DNA of 64,000 nt from Ariolimax columbianus (Eukaryota > Mollusca > Gastropoda > Stylommatophora > Arionidae), in the NCBI GenBank assembly GCA_036924085.1, contig JAVGWX010000005.1, positions 39,137,483-39,201,482 of the forward strand, given 5' to 3'. Of this stretch, positions 34,801 through 46,614 are shown piece after piece. The position numbers were made by a program, and so were the translations under genes. Under the pieces are notes generated by a model. It ran no database searches, was not told the origin of the DNA, and saw nothing but the letters and a program-made list of their open reading frames with translations. Position 1 is the first letter of the stretch. Every line of letters begins with the position of its first letter.

Positions 34801-37800
34801 GTGGACAGTCGTATCTCTTGCTGTGTCCATCCATCACAAGTGATGAAGACCACCGTGTGGACAGTCGTATCTCTTGCTGTGTCCATCCATCACAAGTGAT
34901 AAAGACCACCGTGTGGACAGTCGTATCTCTTGCTGTGTCCATCCATCACAAGTGATGAAGACCACCGTGTGGACAGTCGTATCTCTTGCTGTCCATCCAT
35001 CACAAGTGATGAAGACCACCGTGTGGACAGTCATATCTCTTGCTGTGTCCATCCATCACAAGTTATGAAGACCACCGTGTGGACAGTCGTATCTCTTGCT
35101 GTGTCCATCCATCACAAGTGAAGAAGACCACCGTGTGGACAGTCGTATCTCTTGCTGTGTCCATCCATCACAAGTGATGAAGATCACCGTGTGGACAGTC
35201 GTATCTCTTGCTGTGTCCATCCATCACAAGTGATAAAGACCACCGTGTGGACAGTCGTATCTCTTGCTGTGTCCATCCATCACACGTGATGAAGACCACC
35301 GCGTGGACAGTCGTATCTCTTGCTGTGTCCATCCATCACAAGTGATGAAGACCACCGCGTGGACAGTCGTATCTCTTGCTGTGTCCATCCATCACAAGTG
35401 ATGAAGACCACCGCGTGGACAGTCGTATCTCTTGCTGTGTCCATCCATCACAAGTGATGAAGACCACCGTGTGGACAGTCGTATCTATTGCTGTGTCCAT
35501 CCATCACAAGTTATGAAGACCACCGTGTGGACAGTCGTATCTCTTGCTGTGTCCATCCATCACAAGTGATGAAGACCACCGTGTGGACAGTCGTATCTCT
35601 TGCTGTGTCCATCCATCACAAGTGATGAAGACCACCGTGTGGACAGTCGTATCTTTTGCTGTGTCCATCCATCACAAGTGATGAAGACCACCGTGTGGAC
35701 AGTCGTATCTCTTGCTGTGTCCATCCATCACAAGTGATGAAGACCACCGTGTGGACAGTCGTATCTCTTGCTGTGTCCATCCATCACAAGTGATGAAGAC
35801 CACCGTGTGGACAGTCGTATCTCTTGCTGTGTCCATCCATCACAAGTGATGAAGACCACCGTGTGGACAGTCGTATCTCTTGCTGTGTCCATCCATCACA
35901 AGTGATGAAGACCACCGTGTGGACAGTCGTATCTCTTGCTGTGTCCATCCATCACAAGTGATGAATACCACCGTGTGGACAGTCGTATCTCTTGCTGTGT
36001 CCATCCATCACAAGTTATGAAGACCACCGTGTGGACAGTCGTATCTCTTGCTGTGTCCATCCATCACAAATGATGAAGACTACCGTGTGGACAGTCGTAT
36101 CTCTTGCTGTGTCCATCCATCACAAGTGATGAAGACCACCGTGTGGACAGTCGTATCTCTTGCTGTGTCCATCCATCACAAGTGATGAAGACCACCGTGT
36201 GGACAGTCGTATCTCTTGCTGTGTCCATCCATCACAAGTGATGAAGACCACCGTGTGGACAGTCGTATCTCTTGCTGTGTCCATCCATCACAAGTGATGA
36301 AGACCACCGTGTGGACAGTCGTATCTCTTGCTGTGTCCATCCATCACAAGTGATAAAGACCACCGTGTGGACAGTCGTATCTCTTGCTGTGTCCATCCAT
36401 CACACGTGATGAAGACCACCGCGTGGACAGTCGTATCTCTTGCTGTGTCCATCCATTACAAGTGATGAAGACCACCGTGTGGACAGTCGTGTCTCTTGCT
36501 GTGTCCATCCATCACAAGTGATGAAGACCACCGTGTGGACAGTCGTATCTCTTGCTGTGTCCATCCATCACAAGTGATGAAGACCACCGTGTGGACAGTC
36601 GTATCTCTTGCTGTGTCCATCCATCACAAGTGATAAAGACCACCGTGTGGACAGTCGTATCTCTTGCTGTGTCCATCCATCACAAGTGATGAAGACCACC
36701 GTGTGGACAGTCGTATCTCTTGCTGTCCATCCATCACAAGTGATGAAGACCACCGTGTGGACAGTCATATCTCTTGCTGTGTCCATCCATCACAAGTTAT
36801 GAAGACCACCGTGTGGACAGTCGTATCTCTTGCTGTGTCCATCCATCACAAGTGAAGAAGACCACCGTGTGGACAGTCGTATCTCTTGCTGTGTCCATCC
36901 ATCACAAGTGATGAAGATCACCGTGTGGACAGTCGTATCTCTTGCTGTGTCCATCCATCACAAGTGATAAAGACCACCGTGTGGACAGTCGTATCTCTTG
37001 CTGTGTCCATCCATCACACGTGATGAAGACCACCGCGTGGACAGTCGTATCTCTTGCTGTGTCCATCCATCACAAGTGATGAAGACCACCGCGTGGACAG
37101 TCGTATCTCTTGCTGTGTCCATCCATCACAAGTGATGAAGACCACCGCGTGGACAGTCGTATCTCTTGCTGTGTCCATCCATCACAAGTGATGAAGACCA
37201 CCGTGTGGACAGTCGTATCTATTGCTGTGTCCATCCATCACAAGTTATGAAGACCACCGTGTGGACAGTCGTATCTCTTGCTGTGTCCATCCATCACAAG
37301 TGATGAAGACCACCGTGTGGACAGTCGTATCTCTTGCTGTGTCCATCCATCACAAGTGATGAAGACCACCGTGTGGACAGTCGTATCTTTTGCTGTGTCC
37401 ATCCATCACAAGTGATGAAGACCACCGTGTGGACAGTCGTATCTCTTGCTGTGTCCATCCATCACAAGTGATGAAGACCACCGTGTGGACAGTCGTATCT
37501 CTTGCTGTGTCCATCCATCACAAGTGATGAAGACCACCGTGTGGACAGTCGTATCTCTTGCTGTGTCCATCCATCACAAGTGATGAAGACCACCGTGTGG
37601 ACAGTCGTATCTCTTGCTGTGTCCTTTCATCACAAGTTATGAAGACCACCGTGTGGACAGTCGTTTCTCTTGCTGTGTCCATCCATCACAAGTGATGAAG
37701 ACCACCGTGTGGACAGTCGTATCTCTTGCTGTGTCCATCCATCACAAGTGATGAAGACCACCGTGTGGACAGTCGTATCTCTTGCTGTGTCCATCCATCA

Positions 37801-40100
37801 CAAGTGATGAAGACCACCGTGTGGACAGTCGTATCTCTTGCTGTGTCCATCCATCACAAGTGATGAAGACCACCGTGTGGACAGTCGTATCTCTTGCTGT
37901 GTCCATCCTTCACAAGTGATGAAGACCACCGTGTGGACAGTCGTATCTCTTGCTGTGTCCATCCATCACAAGTGATGAAGACCACCGTGTGGACAGTCGT
38001 ATCTCTTGCTGTGTCCATCCATCAAAAGTGATGAAGACCACCGTGTGGACAGTCGTATCTCTTGCTGTGTCCATCCATCAAAAGTGATGAAGTCCACCGT
38101 GTGGACAGTCGTATCTCTTGCTGTGTCCATCCATCACAAGTGATGAAGACCACCGTGTGGACAGTCGTGTCTCTTGCTGTGTCCATCCATCACAAGTGAT
38201 GAAGACCACCGTGTGGACAGTCGTATCTCTTGCTGTGTCCATCCATCACAAGTGATGAAGACCACCGTGTGGACAGTCGTATCTCTTGCTGTGTCCATCC
38301 ATCACAAGTGATAAAGACCACCGTGTGGACAGTCGTATCTCTTGCTGTGTCCATCCATCACAAGTGATGAAGACCACCGTGTGGACAGTCGTATCTCTTG
38401 CTGTCCATCCATCACAAGTGATGAAGACCACCGTGTGGACAGTCATATCTCTTGCTGTGTCCATCCATCACAAGTTATGAAGACCACCGTGTGGACAGTC
38501 GTATCTCTTGCTGTGTCCATCCATCACAAGTGAAGAAGACCACCGTGTGGACAGTCGTATCTCTTGCTGTGTCCATCCATCACAAGTGATGAAGATCACC
38601 GTGTGGACAGTCGTATCTCTTGCTGTGTCCATCCATCACAAGTGATAAAGACCACCGTGTGGACAGTCGTATCTCTTGCTGTGTCCATCCATCACACGTG
38701 ATGAAGACCACCGCGTGGACAGTCGTATCTCTTGCTGTGTCCATCCATCACAAGTGATGAAGACCACCGCGTGGACAGTCGTATCTCTTGCTGTGTCCAT
38801 CCATCACAAGTGATGAAGACCACCGCGTGGACAGTCGTATCTCTTGCTGTGTCCATCCATCACAAGTGATGAAGACCACCGTGTGGACAGTCGTATCTAT
38901 TGCTGTGTCCATCCATCACAAGTTATGAAGACCACCGTGTGGACAGTCGTATCTCTTGCTGTGTCCATCCATCACAAGTGATGAAGACCACCGTGTGGAC
39001 AGTCGTATCTCTTGCTGTGTCCATCCATCACAAGTGATGAAGACCACCGTGTGGACAGTCGTATCTTTTGCTGTGTCCATCCATCACAAGTGATGAAGAC
39101 CACCGTGTGGACAGTCGTATCTCTTGCTGTGTCCATCCATCACAAGTGATGAAGACCACCGTGTGGACAGTCGTATCTCTTGCTGTGTCCATCCATCACA
39201 AGTGATGAAGACCACCGTGTGGACAGTCGTATCTCTTGCTGTGTCCATCCATCACAAGTGATGAAGACCACCGTGTGGACAGTCGTATCTCTTGCTGTGT
39301 CCATCCATCACAAGTGATGAAGACCACCGTGTGGACAGTCGTATCTCTTGCTGTGTCCATCCATCACAAGTGATGAATACCACCGTGTGGACAGTCGTAT
39401 CTCTTGCTGTGTCCATCCATCACAAGTTATGAAGACCACCGTGTGGACAGTCGTATCTCTTGCTGTGTCCATCCATCACAAATGATGAAGACCACCGTGT
39501 GGACAGTCGTATCTCTTGCTGTGTCCATCCATCACAAGTGATGAAGACCACCGTGTGGACAGTCGTATCTCTTGCTGTGTCCATCCATCACAAGTGATGA
39601 AGACCACCGTGTGGACAGTCGTATCTCTTGCTGTGTCCATCCATCACAAGTGATGAAGACCACCGTGTGGACAGTCGTATCTCTTGCTGTGTCCATCCAT
39701 CACAAGTGATGAAGACCACCGTGTGGACAGTCGTATCTCTTGCTGTGTCCATCCATCACAAGTGATAAAGACCACCGTGTGGACAGTCGTATCTCTTGCT
39801 GTGTCCATCCATCACACGTGATGAAGACCACCGCGTGGACAGTCGTATCTCTTGCTGTGTCCATCCATTACAAGTGATGAAGACCACCGCGTGGACAGTC
39901 GTATCTCTTGCTGTGTCCATCCATCACAAGTGATGAAGACCACCGTGTGGACAGTCGTATCTCTTGCTGTGTCCATCCATCACAAGTGATGAAGACCACC
40001 GTGTGGACAGTCGTATCTATTGCTGTGTCCATCCATCACAAGTTATGAAGACCACCGTGTGGACAGTCGTATCTCTTGCTGTGTCCATCCATCACAAGTG
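31500..40100. repeat. Higher-order repeat with 1,678/1,734-bp period inside the satellite
   Basis: The 54-bp monomer lies at 31,632, 33,310, 34,988, 36,722 and 38,400, with spacings of 1,678, 1,678, 1,734 and 1,678 bp. That is 30 or 31 monomers with one 2-bp deletion. Linked variants (a GATAAAG monomer, ACAGTCATATC, GTGAAGAAG, GAAGATCACC, three consecutive CCGCG monomers, TCTATTGCT) recur in the same order in each unit. Confidence 0.9.
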
Positions 40101-41100
40101 ATGAAGACCACCGTGTGGGCAGTCGTATCTCTTGCTGTGTCCATCCATCACAAGTGATGAAGACCACCGTGTGGACAGTCGTATCTCTTGCTGTGTCCAT
40201 CCATCACAAGTGATGAAGACCACCGTGTGGACAGTCGTATCTCTTGCTGTGTCCATCCATCACAAGTGATGAAGACCACCGTGTGGACAGTCGTATCTCT
40301 TGCTGTGTCCATCCATCACAAGTGATGAAGACCACCGTGTGGACAGTCGTATCTCTTGCTGTGTCCATCCATCACAAGTGATGAAGACCACCGTGTGGAC
40401 AGTCGTATCTCTTGCTGTGTCCATCCATCACAAGTGATGAAGACCACCGTGTGGACAGTCGTATCTCTTGCTGTGTCCATCCATCACAAGTGATGAAGAC
40501 CACCGTGTGGACAGTCGTATCTCTAGCTGTGTCCATCCATCACAAGTGATGAAGACCACCGTGTGGACAGTCGTATCTCTTGCTGTGTCCATCCATCACA
40601 AGTGATGAAGACCACCGTGTGGACAGTCGTATCTCTTGCTGTGTCCATCCATCACAAGTGATAAAGACCACCGTGTGGACAGTCGTATCTCTTGCTGTGT
40701 CCATCCATCACACGTGATGAAGACCACCGCGTGGACAGTCGTATCTCTTGCTGTGTCCATCCATTACAAGTGATGAAGACCACCGCGTGGACAGTCGTAT
40801 CTCTTGCTGTGTCCATCCATCACAAGTGATGAAGACCACCGTGTGGACAGTCGTATCTCTTGCTGTGTCCATCCATCACAAGTGATGAAGACCACCGTGT
40901 GGACAGTCGTATCTATTGCTGTGTCCATCCATCACAAGTTATGAAGACCACCGTGTGGACAGTCGTATCTCTTGCTGTGTCCATCCATCACAAGTGATGA
41001 AGACCACCGTGTGGGCAGTCGTATCTCTTGCTGTGTCCATCCATCACAAGTGATGAAGACCACCGTGTGGACAGTCGTATCTCTTGCTGTGTCCATCCAT
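39400..41100. repeat. 896-bp (16-mer) higher-order repeat inside the satellite
   Basis: The variants CACACGTG (39,813 and 40,709), CCATTACAAG and GTGTGGGCAGTC (40,113 and 41,009) recur exactly 896 bp apart. From about 41,070 to 42,330 the array is close to pure consensus. Confidence 0.85.
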
Positions 41101-42429
41101 CACAAGTGATGAAGACCACCGTGTGGACAGTCGTATCTCTTGCTGTGTCCATCCATCACAAGTGATGAAGACCACCGTGTGGACAGTCGTATCTCTTGCT
41201 GTGTCCATCCATCACAAGTGATGAAGACCACCGTGTGGACAGTCGTATCTCTTGCTGTGTCCATCCATCACAAGTGATGAAGACCACCGTGTGGACAGTC
41301 GTATCTCTTGCTGTGTCCATCCATCACAAGTGATGAAGACCACCGTGTGGACAGTCGTATCTCTTGCTGTGTCCATCCATCACAAGTGATGAAGACCACC
41401 GTGTGGACAGTCGTATCTCTTGCTGTGTCCATCCATCACAAGTGATGAAGACCACCGTGTGGACAGTCGTATCTCTTGCTGTGTCCATCCATCACAAGTG
41501 ATGAAGACCACCGTGTGGACAGTCGTATCTCTTGCTGTGTCCATCCATCACAAGTGATGAAGACCACCGTGTGGACAGTCGTATCTCTTGCTGTGTCCAT
41601 CCATCACAAGTGATGAAGACCACCGTGTGGACAGTCGTATCTCTTGCTGTGTCCATCCATCACAAGTGATGAAGACCACCGTGTGGACAGTCGTATCTCT
41701 TGCTGTGTCCATCCATCACAAGTGATGAAGACCACCGTGTGGACAGTCGTATCTCTTGCTGTGTCCATCCATCACAAGTGATGAAGACCACCGTGTGGAC
41801 AGTCGTATCTCTTGCTGTGTCCATCCATCACAAGCGATAAAGACCACCGTGTGGACAGTCGTATCTCTTGCTGTGTCCATCCATCACAAGTGATGAAGAC
41901 CACCGTGTGGACAGTCGTATCTCTTGCTGTGTCCATCCATCACAAGTTATGAAGACCACCGTGTGGACAGTCGTATCTCTTGCTGTGTCCATCCATCACA
42001 AGTGATGAAGACCACCGTGTGGACAGTCGTATCTCTTGCTGTGTCCATCCATCACAAGTGATGAAGACCACCGTGTGGACAGTCGTATCTCTTGCTGTGT
42101 CCATCCATCACAAGTGATGAAGACCATCGTGTGGACAGTCGTATCTCTTGCTGTGTCCATCCATCACAAGTGATGAAGACCACCGTGTGGACAGTCGTAT
42201 CTCTTGCTGTGTCCATCCATCACAAGTGATGAAGACCACCGTGTGGACAGTCGTATCTCTTGCTGTGTCCATCCATCACAAGTGATGAAGACCACCGTGT
42301 GGACAGTCGTATCTCTTGTTGTGTCCATCCATCAGAAGTGATGAAGACCACCGTTTGGACAGTCGTATCTCTTGCTGTGTCCATCCATCACAAGTGATGA
42401 AGACCACCGTGTGGACAGTTGTATCTCTT

Positions 42430-43985
42430 GCTGTGTCCATCCATCACAAGTGATGAAGACCACTCTCTTTGTTCAGCCGTGTGGACAGTCGTATCTCTTG
42501 CTGTGTCCATCCATCACAAGTGATGAAGACCACTCTCTTTGTTCAGCCGTGTGGACAGTCGTATCTCTTGCTGTGTCCATCCTTCACAAGTGATGAAGAC
42601 CACTCTCTTTGTTCAGCCGTGTGGACAGTCGTATCTCTTGCTGTGTCCATCCATCACAAGTGATGAAGACCACTCTCTTTGTTCAGCCGTGTGGACAGTC
42701 GTATCTCTTGCTGTGTCCATCCATCACAAGTGATGAAGACCACCGTGTGGACAGTCGTATCTCTTGCTGTGTCCATCCATCACAAGTGATGAAGACCACT
42801 CTCTTTGTTCAGCCGTGTGGACAGTCGTATCTCTTGCTGTGTCCTTCCATCACAAGTGATGAAGACCACTCTCTTTGTTCAGCCGTGTGGACAGTCGTAT
42901 CTCTTGCTGTGTCCATCCATCACAAGTGATGAAGACCACCGTGTGGACAGTCGTATCTCTTGCTGTGTCCATCCATCACAAGTGATGAAGACCACTCTCT
43001 TTGTTCAGCCGTGTGGACAGTTGTATCTCTTGCTGTGTCCATCCATCACAAGTGATGAAGACCACCGTGTGGACAGTCGTATCTCTTGCTGTGTCCATCC
43101 ATCACAAGTGATGAAGACCACTCTCTTTGTTCAGCCGTGTGGACAGTCGTATCTCTTGCTGTGTCCATCCATCACAAGTTATGAAGACCACCGTGTGGAC
43201 AGTCGTATCTCTTGCTGTGTCCATCCATCACAAGTGATGAAGACCACCTTGTGGACAGTCGTATCTCTTGCTGTGTCCATCCATCACAAGTGATGAAGAC
43301 CACCTTGTGGACAGTCGTATCTCTTGCTGTGTCCATCCATCATAAGTGATGAAGACCACCGTGTGGACAGTCGTATCTCTTGCTGTGTCCATCCATCACA
43401 AGTGATGAAGACCACCGTGTGGACAGTCGTATCTCTTGCTGTGTCCATCCATCACAAGTGATGAAGACCACCGTGTGGACAGTCGTATCTCTTGCTGTGT
43501 CCATCCATCACAAGTGATGAAGACCATCGTGTGGACAGTCGTGTCTCTTGCTGTGTCCATCCATCACAAGTGATGGAGACCACCGTGTCGACAGTCGTAT
43601 CTCTTGCTGTGTCCATCAATCACAAGTGATGAAGACCACCGTGTGGACAGTCGTGTCTCTTGCTGTGTCCATCCATCACAAGTGATGGAGACCACCGTGT
43701 CGACAGTCGTATCTCTTGCTGTGTCCATCCATCACAAGTGATGAAGACCACCGTGTGGACAGTCGTATCTCTTGCTGTGTCCATCCATCACAAGTGATGA
43801 AGACCACTCTCTTTGTTCAGCCGTGTGGACAGTCGTATCTCTTGCTGTGTCCATCCATCACAAGTGATGAAGACCACTCTCTTTGTTCAGCCGTGTGGAC
43901 AGTCGTATCTCTTGCTGTGTCCATCCATCACAAGTGATGAAGACCACTCTCTTTGTTCAGCCGTGTGGACAGTCGTATCTCCTGC
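42430..43985. repeat. 70-bp variant monomers at the right edge of the array
   Basis: Eleven monomers carry 14 extra bases (ACTCTCTTTGTTCAGCCGTG where others have ACCGTG). They lie at about 42,470, 42,533, 42,603, 42,673, 42,799, 42,869, 42,995, 43,121, 43,806, 43,876 and 43,946, with 56-bp monomers between some, giving a local 126-bp period. The in-frame 162-codon ORF at 42,805-43,293 is a by-product of 70+56 = 126 = 3 x 42. Confidence 0.9.
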
Positions 43986-44175
43986 TGTGTCCGCTGAAAT
44001 GGGTGACTTGCGCGGTGATTTGGATTAAAGTGAGGAAGAAACTGCGCCTTTTGTCAACCTCACTCACAGAGCCTAAGCTACATTTTGCCAGTGGCAAGAC
44101 ATTCATCGAGACGACTGGAGATAGCATAGTATGTAGATTTTGCCTCAGGGTTACCACCGAAGCCTTTCCGTAAAC
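43985..44175 (+). repeat. Dispersed repeat family A, copy 3 (body, joined to the satellite)
   Basis: Continues directly from the last monomer. Shared blocks with copies 1 and 2: AAAGTGAGGAAGAAACTGCG, CAGAGCCTAAGCTACATTTT, CCAGTGGCAAGACATTCATC and ACGACTGGAG. The head that should precede it is represented by satellite monomers. Confidence 0.65.
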
Positions 44176-44792
44176 ATGTAACCCGCAGGGTAGAAAGGTG
44201 GGATGGCATCTAACGCAGTTTGTCGTGCCTTTTCGATAACCACAAGAGGTCGTATGGACAACACTCAGCGTGTGAGTGAGTCTGGCATCTCTCCCCAGCT
44301 GTATTCAGCTCATCATAATAGCATCTAAAATTTCCACACGCCAAATTCGTGAAGGTAAACCGGCAGAACTAACCCGCGAAATACGACACAGATATAAGCG
44401 TAGTGCCATTCAGCCGGCGTCCAGACCAGGATAAACGGAAGGAAGAAATCACAAAAAAAGAACTAAATAACAAGTCCAGACAGAAAACAACACCACGTTT
44501 CCGTGAACACAAGTGTAAGTCGTCGACTAGTGTGAATTCCAGGCAAATCCGTGGTCTAGCGGCATCCATAATGATCCAAAACAGTAGAGAAATGTAGAAT
44601 CGCAGCCAGTTATGGCGCCATCTTTGCCAGATCAAATTTTTGAGAATACTGGGAGAGAAATCAACAAGCACATAGTCATCCTGAATCCCATATGCACAAT
44701 CACTTCCTGACAATAATAAATCAAAACACCATTTCTCGACTTCGTTCTCAGCACATACAACTAATCAGTCACCTGTTCTATGCCAAAATTTG
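44176..44792. other. Unassigned stretch
   Basis: Two overlapping frames (plus 44,403-44,597; minus 44,369-44,713, 114 codons) have no recognised motif. The plus frame is Lys/Arg-rich (KRKEEITKKELNNKSRQKT) and could be decayed LINE ORF1, which is speculative. Confidence 0.3.
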
Positions 44793-44885
44793 GTTGCACT
44801 GAGCCGACAGGCGCAAAATAAAAACCTCAGTGCATCGCACACCACCTTGGAGAATTGAGAAATAAGGAGAACGGAAAGAACATTT
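44793..44885 (+). mobile_element. tRNA-derived SINE, 3' fragment
   Basis: GAGCCGACAGGCGCAAAATA, then CACCACCTTGGAGAATTGAG, AAATAAGGAGAACGG, matching the 3' half of the SINE at 19,269-19,511. The tRNA-like head is missing. Confidence 0.8.
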
Positions 44886-44971
44886 TTGTTTGTTAAATTT
44901 AAAAACAAATCAGTCACTTGAACAGAATCCAACCAGAACATACCTCAGAGAGCCGGTTGTGCAGATGTTCT

Positions 44972-45023
44972 ATGAAACTTTTGATCTACACCTTTGTGGC
45001 TGTTCTGAGTTCGACTGTTAAAG
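44972..45023 (+). CDS. Candidate first coding exon (signal peptide) of an unknown secreted protein
   Basis: ATG at 44,972 opens MKLLIYTFVAVLSSTVK. This is a typical short signal peptide: a charged start, a hydrophobic core and small residues before the end. The exon runs into G|GTAAG, a consensus splice donor (GT at 45,024-45,025), leaving intron phase 1, the usual phase after signal-peptide exons of secreted proteins. The frame stays open past the donor to 45,118, and an in-frame upstream ATG at 44,918 would make a non-signal N-terminus, so the start is a judgement. I found no downstream exon and no promoter. Chance occurrence is quite possible. Confidence 0.3.
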
Positions 45024-45119
45024 GTAAGACCGTCCTAACATCAGATATAAATACAACACTCTGTAAGAAACTAAACAACAGTTCACAAACACTAGCAGAT
45101 ACCACGATGTGGCATTAGG

Positions 45120-45580
45120 TCAAAGGGCAGTAGCCCATAGACTGCTGGATCAATAACCGACCAACCATATCTTTAAGCACAAACATATATACACAAATGC
45201 ACACACGTACATGTTTCGCAGGCACAGTTGACATATATTGCACTGACTACTTAGACCAATACTCTAAGACTACCTGAGCCACTCCAGGTGGATTATCGCC
45301 AGTACATATTTTCACACAAGCCACATAGAGCTAGTTAAATTTTAGCAAAGTTAAAATAACACTTTTGAAGCTTAATCAATCTAATTTTGTAAATGCTACT
45401 TCATGTGGATGAACAATTGAATTGTGAAGTCATTTGCGCTTTTCCTCAGACAAAGAGATTCACATTTAAGAAATGAGTTGATCTAATGATTTGCTCTAGC
45501 AAACATTTTTTGTTGGATACAAAAAAGCTTCCAGTGGTCGCAGGCAATGGTTATCGGGAAAGCAAGCATCACAACGTACC
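45120..45580. other. AT-rich stretch without recognised features
   Basis: No motif or tandem structure. If the exon at 44,972 is real, this would be intron. Confidence 0.4.
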
Positions 45581-45582
45581 TA

Positions 45583-45943
45583 GTCATGGACAATGATATA
45601 ACTTACCAATAACATGGACAATGATATAACTTACATATAACATGGACAATGATATAACTTACATATAACATTTACAATAATATAACTTACATATAACATT
45701 TACAATGATATAACTTACATATAACATGGACAATGATATAACGTACATATAACATGGACAATGATATATCTTACATATAACATTTACAATGATATAACTT
45801 ACATATAACATGGACAATGATATAACTTACATATAACATGGACAATGATGTAACTTACATATAACATGGACAATGATATAACTTACATATAACATGGACA
45901 ATGATATAACTTACATATACCATGGACAATGATGTAACTTGCA
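45583..45943. repeat. 28-bp minisatellite, about 13 copies
   Basis: Unit CATGGACAATGATATAACTT plus ACATATAA. Variants replace CATGGACAA by CATTTACAA. Confidence 0.95.
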
Positions 45944-46614
45944 TGTGTTGTGTATACATTGGTATTGGCAGTGAGGATTAGTGTTAAGAGTTTCAGACTT
46001 ATACACACATATTATGTAATATTATGGTCAATTCAAACTTGTATTCAAATTAATTTCGTTTTAAATGTATTTACAATAGATGTGAACTACTATTTATCTA
46101 TTATTATTTACGTGGATGGCTGTACACAGCTGCACTTGCACTTACGAATTAGAAACTGGATCATTAATTATAACCCACACAATTCAAGTTAAAGCCTCTG
46201 AAATGAGATATCTAAGAAAGTTGGTTCAAGTAACAAAAAAACAAAAGGTTAGTTAGCATGCACTATCTCGAAACCGTTACCGTCCATACGAGTAGAGCTA
46301 CCTCAACTACTGCAGTCAAAGAATACCAGATACCGCGTCAGTCATTGGAAATATAGAGCCCATGTTCTAGACGGAAAGGACCCCCTAAAGTCTGTTGATA
46401 TGACAATATAAGGTAGTCTATGCGGAAATAAGAAATAGACCGTATCCAAGCCAATAAGACGACAGCGGGTGAAATAGGTTGCCGTTCTATATGACCAATC
46501 TATACACCCCAGGGTGGAAGAGAAGTGACTAAGTAAGACTATGTGAGAAACTTGGAAAATTCAAACCTTAACCATCACCACATATTATTCTGATACTTGC
46601 AGTAAAGTGTGGAC
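45944..46614. other. Stretch without recognised features
   Basis: An 80-codon frame (45,950-46,192) is AT-driven and has no motif. Confidence 0.4.

Larger units (their letters stand above)
21901..43990. repeat. 22-kb satellite array, 56-bp monomer, about 390 copies
   Basis: One uninterrupted head-to-tail array. The monomer begins CCATCCATCACAAGTGATGA, continues AGACCACCGTGTGGACAGTC and ends GTATCTCTTGCTGTGT (56 bp). Monomers are nearly identical; recurrent variants include GATAAAG, CACGTG for CAAGTG, AGTTATG, CCGCGTGG, TCTATTGCT, a 54-bp form missing GT, and eleven 70-bp forms near the right end. Each monomer has an inverted repeat ATCACAAGTGAT and a shorter one, CCACCGTGTGG. Repeated variants define higher-order units of 896, 1,120, 1,678/1,734 and 3,974 bp. 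Short ORFs crossing it are artefacts: the period is not a multiple of three and all frames hold the same repeated words. No CENP-B-like box was seen. Function unknown; structural heterochromatin is the default reading. Confidence 0.98.

Noticed and set aside
42805..43293. 162-codon ORF and many 60-100 codon ORFs in the satellite
   Set aside because: They arise because mixed 56- and 70-bp units happen to keep a frame open. The same words appear in other frames and on both strands, with no sign of coding selection.
21901..43990. CRISPR-like array
   Set aside because: The whole 56-bp unit is repeated; there are no variable spacers, and the surrounding DNA is animal-type transposon mosaic.
21901..43990. 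Centromere call for the satellite
   Set aside because: No CENP-B-like motif was seen and no chromosomal or chromatin information is available; a large satellite alone is not enough.
44369..44713. 114-codon minus ORF as a membrane protein
   Set aside because: The hydrophobic look comes from the antisense of a Lys/Arg-rich, A-rich plus frame. No start context or homologue was recognised.
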